Source: Struthio camelus (taxonomy: Eukaryota; Chordata; Aves; Struthioniformes; Struthionidae). From it: DNA of 64,000 nucleotides. The notes beneath the pieces were generated by a model. The model was not told where the DNA came from. It searched no databases and saw only the letters and a list, made by a program, of their open reading frames with translations. Of the stretch, positions 14,216-26,200 are shown piece by piece. Location: assembly GCF_040807025.1 (NCBI RefSeq), contig NC_090942.1, positions 45,400,911-45,464,910 on the forward strand. The letters are read 5' to 3'. Numbering within the stretch: position 1 is the first letter of the stretch; each line of letters opens with the position of its first letter. Both the position numbers and the translations under genes were made by a program.

Positions 14216-15062
14216 TGGCATTTCCAAGCAATCACTAGTTTTGGGTTGTTTAAATTCCGAGTAACCATATTGGCACATCTTGGAAAACTGTTTTCAAGAC
14301 TGCTACGCATTAGTAGATTTGATTAGAGTCAACAGGATCTACATGCACCTAACACCTGTGAAATTCAGGCCAAATACTCAGAAATTAAGGAACTGTGAAT
14401 GAAAGGCCACTTTCGAAAAGATTTGCACAAGATTACATGTGACGTCTGGGACACAGCCCAGAACAAAACTCAGTCCGCTAGCTCTCAGTACAGAGTATTA
14501 ACAAAGTAAATATGGTTCCTGCTAATGACAGTGATTAGCAAGTATCTTTCTAACACTGATAGATAAAAGATGCATAGAATGTATTTTCTGTCTAGCCCGC
14601 CTCTGTTCCCTACTGGTTTGTTAATCTGACTGCACCTAATTAATATTTTTTTCAGGAATTATTAATTATTCTCACTTTAGTGAACAAAAGTCCGTACCCG
14701 ATAAAAATTATGTTATTTATATGGAGAACTGAGCAGTTTATGAAGGTGTTTCTATCTGTGGTCATCAGCAGTTTATGCTAGTCAGATCTCTCAGGTGGAA
14801 CTTTATGTGATGTATTCCTTATTTCTAATGACCTGAAGTGTTGCCGTGTCTGTTTTAAAGCTGAAACACACAGTAGAGTAAAACACTCGCAAAAAATAAT
14901 ATTCCAGAATTTTCACTTTTTTCCTGCTGTTCAGATAAATTTGTTAAACAAAGAGATTTCAGGTTGCTGCTTTTTAAAAATTACATCTGTGTTCTTGGCC
15001 CTATTCCCCTACCATTACTCATGCAAATACTAATCCTTGAAAATGCGGTGGAAATGTTCTAA

Positions 15063-15106
15063 TGACTTAGTACTATTCTCTATGTGACTTAGTACTATTC
15101 TCTATG
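15063..15106. repeat. Perfect 22-bp tandem duplication
   Basis: The unit beginning 'tgacttagtactattctc' and ending 'tatg' (22 bases) occurs at 15063-15084 and again, without mismatch, at 15085-15106. Identity of the copies implies a recent duplication or replication slippage. Confidence 0.95.
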
Positions 15107-15157
15107 ATTAGCACTGCAGAACAGAGCTATGTTCATCTTCTGTGGTAAATTTCTACC

Positions 15158-15186
15158 TAATCCAGATGATATAATCATCTGGATTA
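15158..15186. repeat. Perfect inverted repeat, 13-bp arms with 3-nt spacer
   Basis: Arm taatccagatgat (15158-15170), spacer ata, arm atcatctggatta (15174-15186). The arms are exact reverse complements. It lies 52 bases after the 22-bp tandem duplication. It could form a cruciform or RNA hairpin, or be a dimeric protein-binding site. No function can be assigned from sequence alone. Confidence 0.95.
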
Positions 15187-18100
15187 TAAGACCATTTGCA
15201 GTTTGTGGAGCTCACTAGTAGGCTGGAGACTTTTAGGCACATCAGCTCAAGAGAACAGAAGTATAAATAAAGCTCATCATTCACAAAGCAGAAGGAAGTT
15301 ATGCTTTAATTAGGTCTCAATTATTGCTTAAGTACATCGATATGCATGCTGGTGCACAGAGAAATCATTTATTTCGGTGCCCATGAACAACACAAAACCT
15401 ATTTTGAAAAGGGAACGTCACCACATTTTCATTCAGTTCTGCCTATTGTCATAGCTAAGTGCAAGAAAAAGAAGTATCCAGAAAATCCATTCTGAAATCT
15501 TATGGCAACCATCTCTGAGCTAGTGATGGGAACATTTCCAAGATACTCATCTCAGTGTTATTGCTTGAGAAATGTCTCAAAATCAGGCTTCTACATTCTG
15601 GTTCCTCCTGATTATGGAGAAACCAGAAAGATTTCTTATAGCATTGTCTCTGGGAGCTTCAGTTTTACCATTTCAGGCTACATAAGTAAGTACAGACATG
15701 CAAGAGAGGAATGCTAAAAGCAAGAGACATGCAAGTTTGGTTTAGAGAAGCCCTGATCTTATCTGCATGTATTCATTCAACTTTTCTTTAACCACACTTA
15801 GCAATATGATTCCCTCAACTATGCCTGTGCACATCCATTGAAGTCACTGGGGTGACAAGACTACCACTCGGGAAATTATCATCTCCTGACTGGTAACAGC
15901 CAAACAAGATCTTCCACATCTTCTGTCCCTCATCACCTTCTCTCCCCGCTTGCGTCTCATATATCTCTTCCTTTGCATTTCCATATGTCAGTGCTATCAG
16001 TCCCCTGCTTCCTGCCACTCTCTCATAGTATCTTTATTTTTGTTTTTTTAAACATTGAGAAGGAAAGGTAAGTGAATTAGACCCATCAAATGATGTACCT
16101 AATTATTCGCTGTAACCACGAGACCTGTTTACTCCGTCCTCCCGCTAGACCTTTTCCCCAGTTACTCACTCTCAGATCAGACTTTCGGGGTGGAATTACT
16201 CTTTCCTGACTTTAGACATTAACCCTTGAGCTAGTCTCCCTCAGTTCGGCCTTATAATCAGTGGAGAGAAATAAGCACTTGAAGGCGTGGCTCGTCTCAT
16301 GTATTTTAGATTGCTACGTTGGTATGAAATCAATTGCACCTTAGAAGACCCTCTTTCCTTTCACTGACTATAATGGGAACCCAGATAACTAGCTTAGCAG
16401 CAGATAGCCTCATCTTAGATTACATTTGGTCAGATAGATCTTACTGCCGCTTAGGTGGGTATGGCCCCATCAGTTCCTCCATGTTTCTGAACTAAAGCTC
16501 TAAACAGAAAGTACCAGGATTTTTCACGAAATTTTGTGATTTTTAAGCTTGCAGAGTTGGCAGTACTGGACAACTATATGTTTACAAAAAGACTTTCACA
16601 CAATTGGCCCCTGTAATTCTTTAATTTGTATGCTATAAATAAAACAAAAGTTCTACAAAATCCAGATCACCAGAAGGTGTAATCCCCAAAATGATCTGAT
16701 AAAAGAAACTTTTACACTAGTGGTTTGGCTTGATGCTTTAGACATTACAGCTGCCCCTCTTCATCCAGTTTCTAAACGCTGAAGATTAGATTTATGGCCC
16801 TACTAACATGGAGGTGAGGAATCATAAGAAAAATAAAATGTTGATTCACATGAAAAGTATGTGCCAAATAAAGCCTTAAATCATTTTATGCAGCCTGTCA
16901 TTCAAACATATTTGACTGACATCCAAATTGTAGGACTCGTCTTTCACACAGAAAAAGAAATCTGTTTATTTTTAGGATAATTGGAAAAGCAACAGATTAT
17001 CTTTAAATTAATGAATAGGTCAAGTTGTTTTTATTAGCTTAATAATATTTTCCATTGTCCCTCCCTCCGTAGCACCTATCTTCATTGCCTAATCATTCAC
17101 ATTCTTTATTTTTCTGCATTTGGATGAGTCATGAGGTGCACATTACCGTGATAAATATATCATCCATGCTTCCTTTTACTGTTAACTCAGCTGCGTGATT
17201 CACGCCATAAACCTATTTTACTCATTCCATCCTTTGTCGTTCAGAACCTTGACTCCGTTAAAATCGGAAGTGCGGTGAGAATTGTGTGGTTTTACTTAAA
17301 AGCTAACATAAAGGTTTTGTCTGCTTTACATGTTATAAACCCCGCCTGGCACATTTTTTTCTCTTATACCATTTGTTCACATGAAATCCCAAATGATATT
17401 ATAGCGCGAGCTGAAGAAATACACCTTATATATGGAGGTGAAATTTCCCCTATATGACACTGTTTCACTAACTTGAGTTAATTTAATATTGTAAACGATA
17501 TTTCAGATGCTTTTTCTTTCTTTCTTTTAAAAACACTGCTATATAGGCCACAGTTTCAAGCTCATGTAGGACTATTCTCTAGTGCTATATTAGAAAATCA
17601 GTGCACCTTCTGTGCGGGGCCAACACAGAAGATTACTTGGGGCTTTCTTGCCTGACCCCCAAGGACTGGACTTACATTCACACCGTCACTTAAACGCAGA
17701 GTATGGACTTTGCTTCTCCGATTTTATGTGAGTAGCAAATGCACTTGTAAGAGTCTGAGACTGTAGTGTTTGATGGTCTTGACTGACACGTGTCATTAAA
17801 GCAATATGTAGCTGAGACATAACATTCTAAAGATAATACATCGTTTTGTTTGTGACTGAATAGTAGTGTAACATAAGCGCTTCCTTAAGAGGAAATTGCT
17901 GTAAAATTAAACAAAGAATGCAAGTTGTTTTCTGAGCAATCCTTTGAGAAATGGGAGCTAGTAATAAGAAAAAAAGGCCTATTTCCAGGCTCCATCTTGA
18001 AATTAAATCACTCTTTTGCCAAGTTTATGAGCCTGGAACTCAAAGGTGCATAAAGTGATTAATCACCGGTTAATGACGAGATGGAGAGAAAATTGCGAGG

Positions 18101-18542
18101 TCTTCCAGAAGAGAACAAAAAAAAAACACATGCTCATGCTATGGGAGTGGCCGAAAGCAAAAAAAACCTTTTTCAGCTTCCGAGCAACAGTGAGCTTTAG
18201 AAAAGGCTAGCAAGTGCGGAGACTGTTTCTTGTAGCTACAGGACGTGCTTTTTTTTCTGAAAGAAAAAAACAGTCAATCACATGAAATATTTTGCCCACT
18301 GATATCCAATAACCAGTGGCCTTCCTATCCATTCAGGGCTGGAGGCAACTCAGATGCTTTTGGAAGGGGCGCTGCAGGGGTGCAATCTTCTGAGGTGAGA
18401 GCATGTGCTATGAAGATCAGTGTACGAACGTAGTTGTGAGGGAAGCTTCCTTAGCCAGCTTTTCCCTGATAAATATCTGTTGCTCCTAAGGGACCAGACC
18501 TACAGGTACTGAATGCACATCTGCTAAGGTAACCAGACTGAA

Positions 18543-18579
18543 TAGCCCTAGACCAGTTCTTGATCTAGCCCTAGACCAG
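18543..18579. repeat. Two 14-bp direct copies, 23-bp spacing
   Basis: tagccctagaccag occurs at 18543-18556 and 18566-18579. The spacing between copies is 23 bp. This is probably a local slippage product. Confidence 0.9.
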
Positions 18580-18634
18580 GAAATTGCATAAAAAATTGTG
18601 TGAGTGTTGTCTTTTTCAGGCATGCAAATGGAAA

Positions 18635-18665
18635 TGTTACCATTAACTTCAGTGGGTCAAGAACC
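18635..18665. repeat. Degenerate palindromic-repeat copy
   Basis: 'gttaccattaacttcagtgg' resembles the CCATTGACTTCAATGGG half of the dispersed repeat described at 20651-20720. Only one half is visible. Confidence 0.35.
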
Positions 18666-18820
18666 TCATCATAGGTACACTAATTAAGGCAGCCACTGTG
18701 AAATGCTCTTTAAATGTGATCTGACCAGGGATCTTTGAACATCCTTGGCAGGCATTTCACTCCAGGTGTGAAGAGCAATAAAATCCAATTGTCCTTTCTG
18801 ATTCAAGGATGGAAGTCAGA

Positions 18821-18861
18821 GTAAGTCAGTATTTTGACGCGGAGTATGTCAGTATTTTGAC
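18821..18861. repeat. Two near-identical 18-bp direct copies, 23-bp spacing
   Basis: gtaagtcagtattttgac (18821-18838) and gtatgtcagtattttgac (18844-18861) differ at one base. The 23-bp period equals that of the duplication 280 bp upstream. Confidence 0.9.
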
Positions 18862-20650
18862 ATAATTCCAATTTCTAGGGTTAATTTTAATACGAAGATG
18901 AAACAAGAAAATTGTGTGCTACTTGAAGAGCTGCTTTCTCTGGAAATCTAGTATTATAGCGTAAAGCTAAAGAAAGAGAGCAGGGCTATCTAAGTACTTC
19001 TTGTCCTGTTTTACTGTGGTTATCAACTGAGAGCTACTGTGTAAGCATCGCAGCACGGTCACTTGTGCCAGTACAGCTTAAATGTCTGGAGCTTTTTTCT
19101 ATTTTTCAGAATGACCACTGTCTGCTTACTCTTGCTTCAGGGGTAAAAGCAAAAGCAGCATTTCCATACTTACGAGTTAAACTGCCCCTGTGACGCCTCT
19201 TCAGCCTTTCTCACAGACACCCTTTTGGTGCCGGGCCGTGAGCTTTCTTCCCTCTCAAGGTGGAAATTCGGCATTCTCCCACCCACAGCCCCGACTCCTT
19301 CGGCACTCAGCCACATTTCCACAGCAGGTCCAACTGGATCTGGCATCTACAGGAGACTGCCCTTCAGCAGCTGGGAACTGGCAGGTAAGCGGAGTGACTG
19401 AGAAAGACTTCTCCCAAGCAAAATATGCCTTATCCATAGGAACAGAGCACTCAGGGAGAAAAATGTTAAAGTAACAATCAGCAATGTCTGTCTTAAAACT
19501 TAGGGAGGCCTAACCCTTCCTAGGCAGCCCCTTTCTGGGGACTGATACTTAAGATTTTTCTGGATGGACATGCCTCTGAAGAACTTGACATTTCTTAGCC
19601 TCAGAGCACATATCTTTTTATAATCAGTCAGCCCCTCTGCTTTCTGTGTCCACAAACTCTTCTTGCCAAATTCATCTGGTGAGGAAACTAATGGACAACG
19701 GAAACATTCCTCTGACTGTCCTGCTTCACGTCCTGCCTGCTGCATATCAGCATGAGAGTACTCTCGGTTTCTAAAACTGAGCTGCCTCGTTATTAACAGG
19801 CTCATTTACCAGGACACTGAGCTAGCAAATCAGATGCACACAACTTGCCTGTCTGTGCTGTCTCCAAACTCTGCCTTCCTGCAGGATGTGCTCTTCCCTC
19901 CAAGGTCAATGCAGGTAACTTACTGTGTAAGTATTGGTAGGCGGCTGGCTATCTGCTGTTATGCTGCTCATTGCACTGGGAATCTGTGGAAAGCTCTTGA
20001 AAGGCTTAACCTCGCTGTTTTAACAGAGCCTGCCATGAGAACGGCAGATGCAACACTGCAAAAAGAGAATACAGTGTCTCCCAAGATCTCTATAGCCAAA
20101 TTTAAAACTGTTCAGAAATCTTCTTGTTCAGTGTTTCATTTAAATATTAGTTGGAAATAGAACAATTATTCTATAATTTACAGGTACTGGGTAATCTAGA
20201 AAGCATTCATAAATGCAGAGCAACCTAGTTAAAGTAGTATATATTTATTTAGCAAAATCAAAACTCCTACTTCATTCATTTTGTGTGTTTTAAAATTCTG
20301 TACATTAAATATGAATGGTATTACCTAAAGATATAATCTAAGGACATCTTTTTCTTCAGAACTGAGTCTACTATCTTGATTCAAGAAGTAAATTAAATAC
20401 TTCAGAATATAGACTAGCCTTCTGAATATAGAAAAAAATTGGGTGGGACAAATATTTGCTGCATCTTGTGTTACTTGTAGGGAGTAGTTGCTTTTCCTCT
20501 GTCATCGCAAATGATATAAACATGTTATTACTTGTTTGCTGTCATACAGACTAGAAATAAAATTATTATCTATTTAATATGTGCCCCTCCTGCTGGATCT
20601 CACATTTCAGTCCAATAAATTTAAGACTTACTCTCAACTTTCCTGCTATG

Positions 20651-20720
20651 GGTTAAATCTCAGCCCCACAAATGTCAGTGGGAGTTTTGCCATTAACTTT
20701 AATTGGGACCAGGATTTCAT
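20651..20720. repeat. Copy of the dispersed CATTGACTTCAATGGG palindromic repeat
   Basis: The best copy in the window. A left half 'ggttaaatctcagcccc' and 'gtcagtgggagttttgcc' is mirrored by 'attaactttaattgggacc' and 'aggatttcat'. This layout, in which a block ending in a CAATGGGAGTTTTGCC-like string faces its own inverted complement, is typical of a repeat found widely in turtle, crocodile and bird DNA. I cannot name the family with certainty. Confidence 0.55.
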
Positions 20721-23700
20721 TCAATGAATGTTTCTTGGAGAAGACCTTAAATACTGTGTTAAAAAGCAAATGAAAGAAATCTCTCAACCTACAAATATGT
20801 ATGGCATTCATTTCTATCCTAATGCAAGATGACTTAGTCAATACCCAGAGGCAGTTAAATTAAGCTTGGTTAGAGCTTTTACTTGCTGCTAAAAATTCAG
20901 CAACTCACATCTAGAATAGATTTTGTTTTTACTAAGACAGAAACAGTCTCCAGATATTTAACTTGTGACATAGCTATGATAGTTATTTGAGATCGTTCAT
21001 CAGTCTATAGTAGCTGTCTGGAGCTGCCAATGTCAGAAGCTGGTTATCTAGATTAGAAGCCCTTGTTATTGTGCTAGAAAAACACATAAGGTTCTGTGGA
21101 AGGCATAACATGCAGGCATTTTTCCTGACAAAACAAATGAATACATTAGCTAAGGATGTCTGTCTTAAAGAGAAAAGTTGTCGCTTCAGTGACAGCTGAT
21201 CAGTAGTGCTCTTGTAGCTAAAGAAATTCAGTTGCCGCTTGCCAGCATTAAGATTAGTAACTTCTTAATACACTGAACAGTAGCATTTTGAATTTGGAAA
21301 TGAAATCAATAATACTGCAGCCTATATGTACCGTATATACACAACATTTAACAGCTGCCATCTTGCTAACCATTATACTTTCGATTGGAATAGGAAGAGC
21401 ATAATGCAAACATTAAATGAAAAACGGTCTGGCTAATTCTGTGAAAGCTTTTCAGCAGAAATGCAAACTCAGATCATCAGAGTGGCTAAGAGAGAGTTCA
21501 GTGCAGCACCCAGGGTGTGAAAAAATGGCTCTAAGCCAACTTCATTTTCTCCTGATCTTGGAACCCTGTCGGGGCTGGTGTATAGAAAGGAGCTTAAAGG
21601 CTAGTGTAGATGCCAGCAGTCTCAAAGGGCTATTTTAGTAGCCAGGATTATTAGGGCATAAAGGAACCACAAAGCCCCTGCTTTCTGACTGTCTCGTGCC
21701 AAAAGCATGCAGAGTGGGAGCAGCAGAAGACGCTTATAGCATACGAGGCTTTTACTGCTCAAGGTGAATCTCTTCTTGACCGGCTCCTCCAGGACCCGAG
21801 ACTCATGCACATCTGCCTCAGTTTCCCAGTGGACTGCTATTATAGTTTTGGGGAGACAGCTAAAGTGCTGCAGATGATTACGTTTTAAAGGCATGATGCC
21901 GACAAATTAAATTCAAAGTCTTAGCAGGGCCCTTCCAAATGGCAGCTCTCCAGGGCCAGACAGTTATAGCAGTAAGTTCTATAAATCTTTTCAGAAGCTC
22001 CTTGGGCTTCAAATACTTCCAACATTTCGTCATTCCCTTTAAACAGGGAAAACTGCCCAATCCCTTTTTGGAGGCCAGTATAATTATACTCTTGGAAAAT
22101 AATAATAATAAAAAAGTTTAAAACTCAGAAGACTGCAGGTTGCGCCAAGTAATAGAATTAGTTAATTCTCACAGTAAATACTAGCAAAAATATTAATGCA
22201 ATGGCTGTCTTAGATGCACTCTTGTGAATTTATGTTGATGCAAACAAGTGCAAAATAAGACTTCGAGAGATTTGAGACTCTTTGTACTCAGGAAGAAATT
22301 TAATTCCAGATATAAAACTTCTGTGAAGCTATTTTACATGTCTCATTGTATAATGTTCATTTCTTTATTTAAACATGTCCCAGACAAAACTAACTGAACA
22401 AAGTGTTGTGTTCCCTGCTTCCTTTTCCTCTGTCACAGTTGTTTGCTATGGCTATCAGAAACTCTCCAGAAATTCAATAGATTAAGACTGCACAATTGTT
22501 CCATCCATGTTAATTAGCATTCTATATTATTTTGGAGAAATAAATGTGGATACAAGTGCTAAAGAAGCCCCTGCAATCTTCAGCTATCTAACTGATCATA
22601 TTATTACAGCAAAAAGCTCACAAGACAGGTCACAAGACAGTATGAGCTATCTGCTCACACAGTTGGATTAGTCCTTGAATGATTCCAATAAAATATCACT
22701 CACTTGTTCTAGAAGGAAAACTCTTCTGTGAACTTATACCGTACAGTAAAGCCTCCAATGAAGGCGTGCCTTTTTTCTGTCATGACTGATGTCATCTTGA
22801 TAAAAATGAACATCCCTCCTCACACATTGTACTTCTTACAATTGTTTCTAATATAGACCTAAAATAAAAAAGAACTCCGATAGAACCTGAGACAGCTTCA
22901 CATGTCTGCAGCAGAGGAAGAGAGTCAAACTAACGAAGATTCAAAAAGAAAATAAAAGGAAGTATTAATCCAGCAAATTGAACAAATTCATGTACTGTGT
23001 TTGGATCCAGTTATGTTTCGCAGACTCTCAGAATACCTTCACTTGGCAAGGCATTAAGATGACTATCACTCTTAATTTACTCTTTACATTGATGCATGAA
23101 GGTGATTTTTGTGCCCACACAACGTCCTAACCGAATTAACTCATCTGCCACAAAGTCCTCTCCTATGCTTATGTGGAAAAAAGGAGAAAGATTTAGTGCC
23201 ATTTACACCACCTTAACTGAACACTTATATAAATAGCCTGCTGAGTTTTTGCCAGGTTCAGGAAGATGATAATCATAGAAAAAAAGGAGGCCCAAAGGAC
23301 TATTGGACATGCAAGACATTTCCTAAAGCACCTAATATTGTTGAACAGTTCAGAATTTCAATTTAAACTACTTCTTCTCTAGATTTGTGGTGCAATCTGA
23401 AAGAGAAGCTTTGTGATTGCTAAAAAGAGAAACGTCTTATCTGGGAGCCAGCAGATTGTAACTGGAAGAAGCACACCGGTGTGAGTGTGAAGGGCGTGTG
23501 GTTGCCATTTCAGCACTTTCTCGTTGTGGGGCTGATGAAGGCAGAGCCGAGGTGAGGCCCATGCAGGCAGCAGACATGGGGATGGGAGGATGGAGCTGAG
23601 GAAGGGGACACTGCAGTGAAGCACAAGTTGGATAGTGGGCTTCAGGGAGAAGAGCGGCAGTGGCAAAGAGCAGGGCCAAGCTGGAAAAGATCAGATAGCC

Positions 23701-25639
23701 TCAATTTTAAATAGTGGTTAGTTATGCATTGGGTTATTTTGTCAATGAAGAAGTTGTATGAACTTCTATGACATAAAAAAATGCACATTTTTAGCAAAGT
23801 CTCAACATGACTTGCATAGCACTTTAAAAAACAAAGTTTATATTTTAAAGAGAAATACTTAAGCAGCCTGAACCAATGTGTATGACCTGTGAGCAAAAAG
23901 GAGCTCATGCTGTTAGAGTACTTAAATACTGAATCATTTCTCATATTCTGTGCCAGATGATCATTCAAATCTATAGAAGTTGTACCAGTATGATCTGATA
24001 CATCAAGAGGCAAGCGGGTTACCTCAGTAATCCTGATCTTATCAGAATACAGAAGCTATGGTAAGAAAGCGTCTCACTTCTCTGTTCAAGGTGTTATTTC
24101 CCAAAGTATTTTCCCAGTGTTCCCTTCCCAGATCAACTTTTCTGTTCATTGCCTGCCACTTTCTCGACGCAATTAGCATGTCCCAGCGTAATTCCTCCAG
24201 TTCATTATCTGAGCATAGCTTTAGCTGCCGTTCCAGTAGCCTAAAGGCTATTGCAGACACCAAGTGAGCCATTCGATTGCCTGACTTAGGTGCCTGATGT
24301 CATCTGAGACGCTCTGGGGAACCCAGGACACCCACCTGAGACTGATAACGCAGGGCCTACTGGAAACCTACATCCCTTTCGAGTGGCAGGTGGAGATGAC
24401 CTTCGGTTCATCTGAAGTTACAAAAGATGCCTATATTTGGGTAACTGAACTGAGCCTGAGCAGCTGATTCCTGAGCATACTATTGCACTGTGGAAGACTC
24501 AGTTGAAATATAGAACAGTGTTTTCATGCCTGGTTAACTTTCCCTGATGCTGTACGTCTCTTCTTGCGGTCTGTTTTCTGAAAAGCAGTTAACAGGTTAT
24601 TATGAATTATTATTGTAAATGGTTATTTACACATGTATTCGTTCTCTGTACAGAACATATGCATCGATCAGCTTCTAAGCTTGGTTTTCAGTATCCATAG
24701 AAACTGAAGAAGAGTAAAAATGGCATTGCTTATTGCCTGCTTCTCTTTCTGATCTTGAAAGAATTCCCCAATCTGTAATGCTATTTTGTATTTCATTGGC
24801 AAGTACTTCTGACGGACTTTCACGTCAAATGCCGTGTGTAACTTAACAACCATTATCCATTACCTCAGGTTTTAGCATCTGGTATTGCAACTGCAGCAGC
24901 GGTTCAGTGTGGTCCTGTTGTTTTACTTCACCGTGCTCACTGAAAAAAAACTTCGCTTTCCTCGGTCACCCCTTCCACCCTATGACTAGATGTCTTCATG
25001 TACTGTGTTTTGACTTCATAGTTGTACTGTTTTTCATAGCTTGCTACATACCTTCCTTTCTTGATTGCTACTGCAAATTATGTTTGTGGGAGGAAATAGA
25101 TGGCAAAGTACCGATGTTAGAAAACTACTTGGCATCTCAAAGCTGTTCCTATGGCAACTGAGGCCTACCGAGGTGCTAGAGCATCTATGCAACCTTATAT
25201 AGCTCTTAAGTATGGTATTTGTGCAAACATGGATCTTTTTAAAAATACCGCATCATACCATTTTTTTCTGTTAAACTTCATACCTACACATGAACATGTG
25301 CTCAGTATTTTTAGGAGCATACTTCCCTTGATACCATGAGTAAGTCATTACTTAATTATGGTTTTGGGATAGCCATTGCCATACCAAATTACTACTGGGA
25401 TTTACAAAATTAGACCATATTAATATCAGAAAAGGAGGTAGTATTCATACATATTCAAGTATGTTATCTTGAATAACGTGAGTTGTTTTTAATGAAATGT
25501 GGATGTAAGTACCTAGGATTCAAAACACCCTTTATTTTCCTTAACAGCTTTATAAATATATAAATGTAGTTAAAAAGTTAATCTTGTATTTTCCTGACTG
25601 AGCTGCCTCATTGGAATAGATTAGAAAATCCTGGTCTAG
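20721..25639. other. AT-rich non-coding tract, no gene recognised
   Basis: No supported gene. A 12-bp tandem duplication lies at 22618-22641. Moderately GC-richer text at 23440-23690 gives overlapping minus-strand frames of 80 and 95 codons in two phases, which argues against real coding. A 123-codon minus-strand frame at 23642-24013 and a 76-codon frame at 24042-24272 show no recognisable motif and no consistent splice partners. Confidence 0.5.
22618..22641. repeat. 12-bp tandem duplication
   Basis: tcacaagacagg is followed directly by tcacaagacagt, so 11 of 12 bases agree. Probable slippage event. Confidence 0.9.
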
Positions 25640-26200
25640 TCCAGGAGCCTTGTGTGCAACTCGAGGTTTGTTAGTTATGGCTGGAGTATTTCTGGCCGAG
25701 CATGCCACCTCTGGCTGGCCCTGGCTTTAAGCTGGAGCACGGTCCTGCTACCGGAGCGCAGCGTGATGCTGCCTGTGGGTCCTACGTGGTGCAGAGGGGA
25801 CAACCCAGGGAGAGCAGTGTGATCAGTCGCTCCCTTCGCCAAGAGGTGATGTGTTCCCTTACCAGCACAATTCCTCGCAGACACAGCACTTATGCACACA
25901 TATATACGGCCGTACGCCAAACTGCCCGGGTGATCCGGGTTGAGGGAGATCAGTCCTTGCTCCAGAGATGCTGGAGCAAGCTGCCACAAATAGTGGCAGT
26001 TGTGGTACCACCTGTATGCACGTGGCTTCTTTATATCCTTGGTGCCTGCATGCTGTTAGGCCACAAGTTTGAGCCAGACCTGACTAACCCTCATGTGGCC
26101 AAGGGTGTGTGAGTAGGACCCCAAGGCCCGGCCAGATCACCCTTCATCCAGATCCCATGGCTCGGTTTGCGTGAAGCAGCTGGCAGGGTGCGCACGGTGA
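25640..26200. other. Isolated GC-richer block with an unidentified 136-codon ORF
   Basis: Between AT-rich flanks lies about 550 bases of higher GC. An ATG-initiated open frame runs from 25702 to 26112 on the plus strand (136 codons), and an antisense frame of 104 codons covers 25675-25989. The plus frame contains a hydrophobic stretch near its end (VAVVVPPVCTWLLYILG) but nothing I recognise. The block may be a solo LTR, another retroposon fragment, or a former exon. I see no clear terminal TG...CA or target duplication to settle it. Confidence 0.3.

Larger units (their letters stand above)
14216..20650. other. AT-rich non-coding tract with short duplications, no gene recognised
   Basis: No gene could be supported. 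The interval holds a perfect 22-bp tandem duplication and a 29-bp palindrome near 15.1 kb, plus short direct repeats near 18.55 and 18.83 kb, all listed separately. A slightly GC-richer part at 19170-19920 contains open frames on both strands (94, 101 and 108 codons) and donor-like sites at 19384 (CAG then GTAAGC) and 19914. The frames overlap antisense and match nothing I recognise, so I leave them uncalled. Confidence 0.5.

Noticed and set aside
24635-24662. Inverted gttct...agaac as a steroid-receptor element
   Set aside because: Half-site orientation and spacing do not match the AGAACA-n3-TGTTCT element. Short inverted repeats like this are expected by chance.
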